Notes: generated from the letters alone by a model not told the origin. 21,195 bases of DNA from Bacteroidales bacterium (GCA_029938185.1 JAOZVK010000035.1:1-21195), one strand, 5' to 3'. Positions 14,569-21,058 are shown, numbered from the stretch's first letter. Made by a program: numbers and translations.

Positions 14569-15636
14569 ATGAAGAAATATAATTTTTATGCAGGACCTTC
14601 AATATTGCCACAATTCACAATTGAAGAAACTATAAAAGGATTAAAAAACTTTGCAGGAACAGGACTTTCTATTGCCGAAGTATCACACAGAAGCAAAGAG
14701 TTTGATGCAGTTATCGAAGATGCAAAATCTTTGTTTAAAGAATTACTAAAAATACCTGAAGGTTACTCTGTTTTGTTTTTAGGTGGAGGCGCAAGTATGC
14801 AGTTTGCAATGGTACCTTATAATTTGATGAACAAAAAAGCTGTTTATGTTAATACTGGTACATGGTCTAAAAAAGCTATAAAAGAAGCAAAAATATTTGG
14901 CGAAGTTGTTGAAGTTGTAGCTGACGATTTCTTCTCATTACCTAAAAATATTGAAGTACCAAGCGATGCCGACTATATTCATATTACAACAAATAATACT
15001 ATTTATGGAACTGAATATAAAGATGATTTTGATTTTGATATTCCATTAGTTGCCGATATGTCTTCTAATATTTTTAGTCGTCCTATTGATGTATCTAAAT
15101 ATGATATTATTTATGGTGGTGCTCAAAAAAATCTTGCCCCATCAGGTGTAGCTTTTGTTATTATCAAAGATGAAATACTTGGCAAAGTAAATCGCGAAAT
15201 TCCAACAATGCTAAAATATGAAACACATATTAACAAAAATTCAATGTTTAATACACCTCCAGTTCTGCCTATTTTTGCAGCATATCAGACTCTTAGATGG
15301 ATTAAAAATCTTGGAGGACTTGAAGCTTTACAAAAAATGAACGAAGAAAAAGCAAAATTGCTATACGATGAAATTGATCGTAACCCATTTTTCGAAGGAA
15401 CAGTAGCAAAAGAAGACCGTTCGTTAATGAATATATGCTTTGTTATGACTGAAGAGTACAAAAAGCTTGAACAAGAATTCCTTAAATATGCCACAGAAAG
15501 AGGTATGGTAGGAATAAAAGGACATCGTTCGGTTGGTGGTTTCAGAGCTTCAACATATAATGCATTACCTAAAGAGGCTGTGGAAGAACTAATTCAAACA
15601 ATGCAGGATTTTGAAGCTGAACATTTAGCTGACTAA
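14569..15636 (+). CDS. serC: 3-phosphoserine aminotransferase
   Basis: SerC makes 3-phosphoserine from 3-phosphohydroxypyruvate with glutamate, the second step of serine synthesis, and in some bacteria acts in pyridoxal phosphate synthesis. The 355-residue protein is complete: NFYAGPSILP at 5-14, EVSHRSKEF at 37-45, LFLGGGASMQFAMVP at 69-83, VADMSSN at 161-167, and the pyridoxal-phosphate lysine in YGGAQKNLAPSG (Lys187). The C-terminus has GIKGHRSVGGFRASTYNA, which binds the phosphate. The ATG at 14569 gives the family start. No serA lies next to it, which is unusual because the two are often adjacent. The stop TAA (15634-15636) overlaps the first bases of a repeat hairpin end. Confidence 0.96.
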   Translation: MKKYNFYAGPSILPQFTIEETIKGLKNFAGTGLSIAEVSHRSKEFDAVIEDAKSLFKELLKIPEGYSVLFLGGGASMQFAMVPYNLMNKKAVYVNTGTWSKKAIKEAKIFGEVVEVVADDFFSLPKNIEVPSDADYIHITTNNTIYGTEYKDDFDFDIPLVADMSSNIFSRPIDVSKYDIIYGGAQKNLAPSGVAFVIIKDEILGKVNREIPTMLKYETHINKNSMFNTPPVLPIFAAYQTLRWIKNLGGLEALQKMNEEKAKLLYDEIDRNPFFEGTVAKEDRSLMNICFVMTEEYKKLEQEFLKYATERGMVGIKGHRSVGGFRASTYNALPKEAVEELIQTMQDFEAEHLAD

Positions 15637-15652
15637 GATCTACGACCTATTT
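15635..15652 (+). repeat. Stub of a repeat hairpin, directly at the serC stop
   Basis: AAGATCTACGACCTATTT is a diverged copy of the hairpin end, immediately followed by a good copy in the same orientation. It begins within the serC stop codon. It may be the remnant of an older unit into or beside which the next one inserted. Confidence 0.7.
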
Positions 15653-15806
15653 AAGGTCTTCGACCTATTTAATGTGGCTTACGCATAATATATTATAAAT
15701 TGTAAGTACCATTACAAAAGTTTTTCGACATTTACTTATTTGTAACTTCTTTATTATGTTGTCTTTCTACTAATGCGTAAGCAACTATAAATAGGACGAT
15801 GACCTT
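15653..15806. repeat. Dispersed repeat, two-ended (REPIN-like) copy between serC and murF
   Basis: The left hairpin AAGGTC-TTC-GACCT (15653-15666) and arm AATGTGGCTTACGCAT are of subtype C. The right part is a full subtype A unit, from GTAAGTACCATTACAAAAG to GCGTAAGCAACTATAAA and a hairpin with changes (AGGACGATGACCT, 15793-15805). Length 154 bp. Left and right ends of different subtype suggest either two joined units or exchange between copies. Confidence 0.88.
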
Positions 15807-15833
15807 ATTTCATAAAGTAAGCTCAAAATATAC

Positions 15834-15870
15834 GACCTGATAGCTTAAAAAACTATTAGGTCTTGTTAGT
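15834..15870 (+). terminator. Hairpin between serC and murF (terminator or leader structure)
   Basis: GACCTGATAG (15834-15843) pairs with CTATTAGGTC (15853-15862) with one G-T pair, a 9-nt loop, and TTGTTAGTT after it. It could end serC transcription, or act in the murF leader, 54 nt before the murF ATG. The GACCT and AGGTC words echo the repeat hairpins, so it may descend from one. Confidence 0.5.
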
Positions 15871-15915
15871 TATTATACAGCCATTTACTAATTATTAATT
15901 TGTATCTATTTTATA

Positions 15916-17199
15916 ATGAAAATTCCTGAACTACATAAGCTTTTTTTAAAATCAAAAGGTATTACTACTGATACAAGAAAAATAGAAAATGGTCAAATAT
16001 TTTTTGCTCTGAAAGGAGATAATTTTGATGCTAATAAATTTGCAGAGAAAGCGTTATCTTTGGGAGCTGATTATGCTATAATTGACAATTTGAATTATAA
16101 AATTAATGATAGATGTATTTGTGTAAATGATACATTGGAAACATTGCAAAAACTTGCTTCATATCATCGGCAACAATTTGATATTAAGCTTATAGCAATA
16201 ACAGGATCAAACGGAAAAACTACAACAAAAGAATTTATAGCTAAAATACTTAGCAAAAAATACAGATTAATATACACAAAAGGTAATTTAAATAATCATA
16301 TTGGTCTTCCTCTAACTTTATTAAATATTTCGAACAATACTGAAATAGCTGTAATTGAAATGGGTGCAAATCACAAAAATGAGATAAGCTTGTTATGCAA
16401 TATTGCTAAACCAAATTATGGATTGATTACAAATATTGGAAAAGCACACCTTGAAGGATTTGGTTCGTTTGAAGGAGTAATTAGTACAAAAAATGAATTA
16501 TATGATTTTTTAAAAGCAAACAAAGCTACAATATTTTCAAATATTGATAATGAAATATTAAACAAATTATTAAATAGCTATCATTCTTACACATATGGTA
16601 AAAACAAAAAAGCAAATTGTAGTGCAGATATTTTAGAATCAGACTTGTTTCTTAAAATTAAATATAATGCACAAACTATTAATACAAACTTAATTGGAGA
16701 ATATAATTTTGAAAATGTATTGGCAGCAATTTGTATCGCTCAGTTTTTTGATCTTAGCAAAAATATTATAAAAGAAGCTATTGAAGAGTATTTTCCTCAA
16801 AACAATCGTTCTCAAGTATACGAAACTAAAAAAAACAAATTGCTACTTGATGCTTATAATGCTAACCCTTCGAGCATGACATTAGCATTAAAAAATTTTT
16901 CAAAAATAAATCATAAAAATAAAGTTGTAATTCTTGGTGATATGCTTGAACTTGGAGCTAATTCAAATAAAGAGCATTTAAGTATAATTAAGCAATTAAA
17001 AACGTATCAGTTTAGTAAAGTGTTTCTTATAGGTAATCAATTTTCGGAAGTATTGAAATTATCAGATACAAATATAATAGGATTTGAAAATACTCAAATG
17101 TTAAAAGAATATTTTAAAATAAACAATATAAGCAACTCTTTTATTTTATTAAAAGGTTCAAGAGGAATAGCATTAGAAAAAATAAAAGATATATTATAG
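15916..17199 (+). CDS. murF: UDP-N-acetylmuramoyl-tripeptide--D-alanyl-D-alanine ligase
   Basis: MurF adds D-Ala-D-Ala to the UDP-MurNAc tripeptide in the cytoplasm, the last soluble step of peptidoglycan precursor synthesis. The 427-residue protein has the Mur ligase layout: an N-terminal UDP-binding domain with TTDTRKIENGQIFFALKGDNFDG-like sequence (17-38), the ATP P-loop ITGSNGKTTTKE (95-106), NHIGLPLTLL, the VIEMGANHKNEI segment with the carbamylated-lysine and metal region, and a C-terminal domain with LLDAYNANPSSM and VVILGDMLELG. The ATG at 15916 is the only start that keeps the first domain whole. The TAG stop (17197-17199) lies at the first bases of a repeat hairpin. It is separate from other cell wall genes here, which is unusual. 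Confidence 0.95.
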   Translation: MKIPELHKLFLKSKGITTDTRKIENGQIFFALKGDNFDANKFAEKALSLGADYAIIDNLNYKINDRCICVNDTLETLQKLASYHRQQFDIKLIAITGSNGKTTTKEFIAKILSKKYRLIYTKGNLNNHIGLPLTLLNISNNTEIAVIEMGANHKNEISLLCNIAKPNYGLITNIGKAHLEGFGSFEGVISTKNELYDFLKANKATIFSNIDNEILNKLLNSYHSYTYGKNKKANCSADILESDLFLKIKYNAQTINTNLIGEYNFENVLAAICIAQFFDLSKNIIKEAIEEYFPQNNRSQVYETKKNKLLLDAYNANPSSMTLALKNFSKINHKNKVVILGDMLELGANSNKEHLSIIKQLKTYQFSKVFLIGNQFSEVLKLSDTNIIGFENTQMLKEYFKINNISNSFILLKGSRGIALEKIKDIL

Positions 17200-17297
17200 G
17201 TCTTCGACCTTTTTAATGTTGCTTACGCATTTTTTATATTGTTATTATATAGCCAATTGCACAAAAACAAATGCCGAAAAACTTTTGTTAGACTCTT
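17198..17297 (+). repeat. Dispersed repeat, subtype C, between murF and the tail-tube gene
   Basis: AGGTC-TTC-GACCT (17198-17210), TTTTAATGTTGCTTACGCAT, the C interior with ATAGCCAATTGCACAAAAA, then AAATGCCGAAAAACTTTTGT and TAGACTC. Its hairpin end supplies the last two bases of the murF stop, and its far end stops about 6 nt from the tail-tube stop, so the unit fills almost the entire gap of 103 nt. Confidence 0.9.
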
Positions 17298-17302
17298 ACC
17301 TG

Positions 17303-17743
17303 TTAGCTTCCAAACTCAACTACTATATTCTCGCAAGCAACAGTTAGTTTTTCGATTGAAACTTCGCTTGCAGAAGAATTCAAATCGGGCTGTTCCCATT
17401 TATCAGCCCATGCATTTTGCAATGACCATGTCATGACCGTTTCTGCAATATCATTTTTTAAAACAACAGAAACAACGTCTCTATACTCGTCCTCGCGTTG
17501 GACTACTTTATCGTGCCACTCTTTTAATGCTTCATCGCTTTCGAATACAGCTTTTGTAAATACAATATCATCAAATTTTTGTATTCCGGGTTGAGCTGTC
17601 GTATAGCTCGTTTTTCCATCAGTATAATTTATAACATCTAATGTTGAATTTAGTCCATTAATTTCGGAGCATATTATTGTTGCATCACCCCACGAAACTT
17701 CAAAGTGATATTTTGGTACAGGATATATTATTTCATCTGCCAT
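17303..17743 (-). CDS. Phage tail tube / contractile injection system inner tube protein (T4 gp19-like)
   Basis: The 146-residue protein has the hallmarks of the gp19-like tube family: a YPVPKYHFEVSWGDATI start (7-23), the CSEINGLNSTLDVINYTDG segment, PGIQKFDDIVFTKAVFESD, KNDIAETVMTWSLQNAWADKWE, then PDLNSSASEVSIEKLTVACE near the end. These proteins stack as hexameric rings inside the sheath of phage tails and extracellular contractile injection systems (Afp/PVC type). None of the other parts (sheath, baseplate, ATPase, spike) is in the window, so it is an orphan. By hand count 17401-17520 is about 41% G+C, against about 22% in a murF stretch (16561-16620), which suggests transfer or different codon selection. 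A repeat hairpin lies 57 nt upstream of its start. Confidence 0.85.
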   Translation of the reverse strand: MADEIIYPVPKYHFEVSWGDATIICSEINGLNSTLDVINYTDGKTSYTTAQPGIQKFDDIVFTKAVFESDEALKEWHDKVVQREDEYRDVVSVVLKNDIAETVMTWSLQNAWADKWEQPDLNSSASEVSIEKLTVACENIVVEFGS

Positions 17744-17800
17744 TTTACAGTGGTTTTATTTCATTCGATTTTTTTATTTTTTTCAAACTAAGGAAAATTT

Positions 17801-17834
17801 GGCTCTTCGAGCCTTTTAACGTTGCTTACGCATA
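17801..17834 (+). repeat. Arm-only repeat with the GGCTC/GAGCC hairpin upstream of the tube gene
   Basis: GGCTC-TTC-GAGCC (17801-17813), then TTTTAACGTTGCTTACGCAT. It is the same hairpin variant as at 12441-12455, and likewise lacks the interior. Confidence 0.85.
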
Positions 17835-18134
17835 AACAACTTTATTATTGCTGACTATCAATTGATTAAATAGATTTAATAAATTTGTGCGTAAATAAAC
17901 TTGACGAACCAAAAATTTTAATTGTTCCTTAATAAACAGTGCTAAGGTACTATAAAAAAATACAAATAATCTTTTTCTATAAACTTTTTTATTAATTAAA
18001 GCTGTATTTCTTATACTGACAGTCTTTAAAAACTCTGATACAAAGTCTTATTGAAATATCAAAACTGTAATTAACTATTATAAATGAGGGTTTTAAAGTA
18101 GCACAAAATCGAAGTTTGAATGCTTATTAAAAAA
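17835..18134. other. Gene-free stretch between the tube gene and the ABC ATPase
   Basis: About 300 AT-rich bases without an open frame that resembles a protein. It should hold the minus-strand promoter of the tube gene. On that strand TACCTTAG (near 17950) is one base from TAnnTTTG, but spacing to a TTTG is only 13, so I do not call it. No repeat unit is recognisable here. Confidence 0.4.
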
Positions 18135-19046
18135 CTATTCAGTAAACCACTTATTTTTAATTCTTTTCTTGTTACCACCCTCTGGTAATTTCAAAATTAC
18201 GGGATTAAATGCCTTTGAGGCAACAATTATTTTTTCACCAATACTTAGTTTATCTGATTCTGATTTTGTTGCAATAACTTTTATTATATTATTACCAATA
18301 AGGACATTAACAATAGTTACTACATCTGATTTTTCAATATTTAGTATTTCGCCAATAAACTGAAATTTTGCACTTAGCTTATTATCAGCAAATATGTCTA
18401 TAGGTTTACCTTGTTTCAAAATTTCGCCTTTATCCAATACTATAACCTTATCTGATAATTTAAATATTTCGGCTAAATCGTGACTAACCAATACAATTGT
18501 TATATTGTAATGCCTATTAATTTTTATAATTTCGTCTTGCATTTCTTGTCTCATCTCAATATCTAAAGCTGATAATGGTTCATCGAGTAACAATAATTCA
18601 GGATCAAATGCTAAGGCTCTTGCTAGTGCTACTCTTTGCTTTTGTCCACCTGATAAAGTAGCTGGTTTTCTTTTTTCTAATTGTTTTAGATTTACCAAAT
18701 CAATAAGTTCATCAACTTTTTTTTTGCTTTTTGCAGCATACTCAATGTTTTTTCTTACGGTCATATTAGGAAATAAAGCATAATCCTGAAAAACAAAACC
18801 AATTTTTCGTTTTTGTGGACTTATATTAATATTTTTCGATTTGTTAAACCATGTTTCATTATTCACTTTTATATATCCATCTTCAGAATTTGATAGACCT
18901 GCCAATATTCTTAAAATTGTAGTTTTCCCGGCTCCTGATTTTCCATATATAGTAACAATTTCACTTTTTTTTACCTCGAATTTAGCTTTTAGTTTTATAA
19001 TACCTTCAGTTGTATTCAGTGTTTTGCTTATATCTACATTAATCAT
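18135..19046 (-). CDS. ABC transporter ATP-binding protein, ModC-like (molybdate/sulfate/iron type)
   Basis: The 303-residue ATPase has Walker A GKSGAGKTT (35-43), a Q-loop in VFQDYALFPNMTV (85-97), signature LSGGQKQRVALARAL (131-145), Walker B LLLLDEPLSALD (151-162) and the switch histidine in VSHD (His189). A C-terminal extension of about 70 residues (from around 230) fits the TOBE domain found in ModC, PotA and FbpC-type ATPases. It resembles ModC most in length and in the short spacing between Walker A and the Q-loop. Neither a permease nor a binding protein is next to it, so the substrate is unknown. The start ATG at 19046 lies 13 nt downstream of a repeat hairpin. It is transcribed alone. 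Confidence 0.85.
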   Translation of the reverse strand: MINVDISKTLNTTEGIIKLKAKFEVKKSEIVTIYGKSGAGKTTILRILAGLSNSEDGYIKVNNETWFNKSKNINISPQKRKIGFVFQDYALFPNMTVRKNIEYAAKSKKKVDELIDLVNLKQLEKRKPATLSGGQKQRVALARALAFDPELLLLDEPLSALDIEMRQEMQDEIIKINRHYNITIVLVSHDLAEIFKLSDKVIVLDKGEILKQGKPIDIFADNKLSAKFQFIGEILNIEKSDVVTIVNVLIGNNIIKVIATKSESDKLSIGEKIIVASKAFNPVILKLPEGGNKKRIKNKWFTE

Positions 19047-19058
19047 AATATTGTATAT

Positions 19059-19158
19059 AAGGTCTTCGACCTATTTAATATTGCTTACATATTCTGTTAA
19101 TATTCTAAAAATATGCAATTTAATAAAGTGTAAATGTCGAAAAACTTTTGTTAGACTA
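19059..19158 (+). repeat. Dispersed repeat, subtype B, well preserved
   Basis: AAGGTC-TTC-GACCT (19059-19072), ATTTAATATTGCTTACATAT, TCTGTTAATATTCTAAAAAT, ATGCAATTTAATAAAGTGTA, then AATGTCGAAAAACTTTTGTT and AGACTAC. This is the type example of subtype B, with CAATATT next to the hairpin (complement). The hairpin lies 13 nt before the ABC ATPase start codon. Confidence 0.9.
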
Positions 19159-19249
19159 CTGACATAAAATTTATCTGACAATATATTTAAAAATATTTTT
19201 AAATTTAAGAATAATTTAGATTAAAAATAAAAAAACATTATATTTTTTG

Positions 19250-19257
19250 TAAGTTTG
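19250..19257 (+). promoter_or_regulatory. Candidate -7 element of ftsX
   Basis: TAAGTTTG matches TAnnTTTG. No TTTG is visible 19 nt upstream. Transcription would start near 19264, right before the repeat hairpin at 19267, so the ftsX leader would consist of two hairpins. Confidence 0.4.
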
Positions 19258-19266
19258 TTTTTTGTT

Positions 19267-19320
19267 AGGTCTTTGACCAGTTTAATATTGCTTACGTATA
19301 ATATAAGGTCTATGACCTTT
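19267..19320 (+). repeat. Compact repeat pair in the ftsX leader
   Basis: AGGTC-TTT-GACC (19267-19278) and arm AGTTTAATATTGCTTACGTA are followed at once by a second perfect hairpin, AAGGTC-TAT-GACCTT (19305-19318), with a loop seen nowhere else. No interior block. The second hairpin ends 17 nt before the ftsX ATG. Confidence 0.8.
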
Positions 19321-19335
19321 TAAAAAATTTTGATA

Positions 19336-20178
19336 ATGGAAAGAAAAAAACTAATAAGCTTATACTTTACAGTTATAATAAGCGTATCATTGGTGTTATA
19401 CACATTAGGATTAATAATAACATTAGTCTTAAATGCCAATAGACTTTCAATTTATGCAAAAGAAAATATTGGTTTTTCAATAATTTTGAAAAATCAAAAT
19501 AAAGAAGTTGATATTATTAGATTACAAAAAAACTTAGAATTATCAAGATATATAAAATCAACAAAATTCGTATCAAAAGATGAGGCTGCAAATGATTTAA
19601 AGAAAGAATTGGGCGAAGACTTTGTCGATTTTATGGGATACAATCCTTTGTTATCATCAATTGATGTAAAACTAAAAGCGGAATATGCAAATATTGATAG
19701 TATTGCAGTTATTGAAAAAGAATTATATAAAAATCAAACAATAAAAGAATTATTTTTTCAAAAAAACTTAATAAATTATATTAATGAAAATTCAAAAAAA
19801 ATTAGTTTAATAATTTCTATATTTAGTATTTTACTTTTAATTATTACTATTGTGCTTATTAATAATACAATAAGATTAGCAATGTATTCGAAACGTTTTA
19901 TAATAAAAACAATGCAGTTGGTAGGTGCTACTCAAAAATTTATAATAAAACCATTTGTGATAAAATCAATATTTCATGGAAGTGCAGCATCGTTTCTTTC
20001 AATACTTACATTAGTTGTTACACTATACTTTTTGCAAAATAGTTTAGATAATATTCTGCATTTTTCTGATATTGGTATTGTGTTTTTTGTAATATTGTTA
20101 ATTGGAATGGGAATTTCAGGAGTTTCTACATATTATTCAGTTAAAATGTATCTAAATACCAAAAGTCAGATACTGTAA
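19336..20178 (+). CDS. ftsX: Cell division ABC transporter permease-like protein FtsX
   Basis: FtsX forms a complex with the ATPase FtsE at the division site and activates peptidoglycan hydrolases across the membrane. The 280-residue protein has one N-terminal membrane helix (about 8-30), an extracytoplasmic domain (about 35-150, with FVSKDEAANDLKKELGEDF, a family mark) and three C-terminal membrane helices (about 157-178, 213-235 and 243-265). The cytoplasmic loop MYSKRFIIKTMQLVGATQKFI is the segment that contacts FtsE. I use the ATG at 19336; a TTG two codons upstream is possible. No ftsE is adjacent, as is often the case in Bacteroidota. Two repeat hairpins lie in the leader, and a decayed repeat starts right at the stop codon. 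Confidence 0.93.
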   Translation: MERKKLISLYFTVIISVSLVLYTLGLIITLVLNANRLSIYAKENIGFSIILKNQNKEVDIIRLQKNLELSRYIKSTKFVSKDEAANDLKKELGEDFVDFMGYNPLLSSIDVKLKAEYANIDSIAVIEKELYKNQTIKELFFQKNLINYINENSKKISLIISIFSILLLIITIVLINNTIRLAMYSKRFIIKTMQLVGATQKFIIKPFVIKSIFHGSAASFLSILTLVVTLYFLQNSLDNILHFSDIGIVFFVILLIGMGISGVSTYYSVKMYLNTKSQIL

Positions 20179-20278
20179 TTAGTCTAACAAAAGTTTTTTA
20201 ATATTTATATTTTATTAATTTGCAAATTGTTAGAATGTTAGTAGAATAATTAAACAGAATTAAATAGATAGAAAACCT
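20179..20278 (-). repeat. Dispersed repeat, subtype B, decayed, starting at the ftsX stop
   Basis: TTAGTCTAACAAAAGTTTTT, AATATTTATATTTTATTAAT, TTGCAAATTGTTAGAATGTT, AGTAGAATAATTAAACAGAA, then TTAAATAGATAGAAAACCTT. The order and length match the copy at 19059-19158 in reverse, but the hairpin no longer pairs. Here the far end, not the hairpin, touches the upstream gene. Confidence 0.7.
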
Positions 20279-20363
20279 TGTTTACATTAAATAATCAGCT
20301 TGCTAAAAGTAAAATTAATTTTCAATAACAAACAAATTGTTTATAATTTAGCGAAATTATTTA

Positions 20364-20381
20364 TGGCTTCGAGCTATTTAA
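20364..20381 (+). repeat. Possible relic of a repeat hairpin upstream of ndk
   Basis: GGCTTCGAGCTATTTAACC looks like the GGCTC-TTC-GAGCC hairpin with two bases lost, followed by the usual TATTTAA. It lies about 31 nt before the ndk ATG. Confidence 0.4.
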
Positions 20382-20412
20382 CCTTATTTATTAATAAAAT
20401 AAAAATAAAATT

Positions 20413-20859
20413 ATGTCTGGAAACATAACATTTACAATGATTAAGCCTTGTGCTGTAAGCGATGGTCATATTGGTCAGATTTTAGCACAAATAAACAAAG
20501 CTGGATTTAGAATTGTGGCAATGAAATTGACTAAGCTAAGAAAAGGAGAAGCAGAAGCATTCTATAGTATTCATAGAGAAAGACCATTCTATAATGAATT
20601 GGTTGAGTTTATGTCATCTTCTCCAATTGTTGCTGCTGTTTTAGAAAAAGAAAATGCAGTAGTCGAATATAGAAAGCTTATAGGTTCGACTGATCCAGCA
20701 AAAGCTGATGAGGGAACAATAAGAAAACTATATGCACAATCTATTCAAAACAATGCTGTACATGGCTCGGATAGTGATGATAATGCAGAAATAGAATCTG
20801 GATTTTTCTTTTCTATGGGAGAAAGATTTAATAAAAAGGGAGCTGTAGGACTTCAATAA
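20413..20859 (+). CDS. ndk: Nucleoside diphosphate kinase
   Basis: Ndk transfers the gamma-phosphate between nucleoside triphosphates and diphosphates through a phosphohistidine. The 148-residue protein is complete: FTMIKPCAV (7-15), the RERPFYNELVEFMSS segment (55-69), IGSTDPAKADEGTIR (90-104) and the active-site NNAVHGSDS (His117). The ATG at 20413 gives the family start MSGNITFTMIKP. It has more G+C and smoother codons than its neighbours, as expected of a well-expressed enzyme. A large inverted repeat follows 30 nt after the stop. Confidence 0.97.
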   Translation: MSGNITFTMIKPCAVSDGHIGQILAQINKAGFRIVAMKLTKLRKGEAEAFYSIHRERPFYNELVEFMSSSPIVAAVLEKENAVVEYRKLIGSTDPAKADEGTIRKLYAQSIQNNAVHGSDSDDNAEIESGFFFSMGERFNKKGAVGLQ

Positions 20860-20889
20860 AGCTTATATTTTTCTTTTTATGATTTTTTT

Positions 20890-20933
20890 AAATCTTATTA
20901 CCTTATAATTGATAAAATAGGGTAGTAAGATTT
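20890..20933 (+). terminator. Large inverted repeat after ndk, probable terminator or 3' end structure
   Basis: AAATCTTATTACC (20890-20902) pairs with GGTAGTAAGATTT (20921-20933), 13 bp with one G-T pair and an 18-nt loop. No T-run follows it, so classic Rho-independent termination is not assured; it may protect the 3' end of the ndk message. Confidence 0.5.
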
Positions 20934-21058
20934 AACTAGTTTAGAAATTGAAAAAATAAATAAATCCAAACATAGGAATATTAGGTAAGTCCTCAAACAA
21001 AAAGACTCCCACTTTTTTTATTAAAAAATACTCATTTAAGTAGGTCGGAAATTTCACC

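Noticed and set aside
5516..15806. Target site duplications at the ends of the two-ended repeats
   Set aside because: I compared the flanks of the copies at 5516-5667 and 11268-11418 and found no matching direct repeats; the flank at 15653 is inside serC-derived sequence.
17239..17436. Short open frame on the plus strand encoding NKCRKTFVRLL
   Set aside because: The same peptide arises from the repeat far end at 19130-19160 in another shadow frame; it is read from the repeat and runs antisense through the tube gene.
7828..19318. Repeat hairpins as ordinary Rho-independent terminators
   Set aside because: Stems are only 5-6 bp and are followed by TATTTAATG, not by a T-run. They also stand before start codons. 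Genuine terminator structure is seen only after ade.
5311..20278. The evenly recurring hairpins as a CRISPR array
   Set aside because: Copies are dispersed between genes at irregular distances, occur in both orientations, and carry related interiors, not unique spacers.
21035..21055. AAGTAGGTCGGAAATTT as another repeat end
   Set aside because: Only the TAGGTCG core matches; there is no hairpin, arm or interior, so similarity may be chance.
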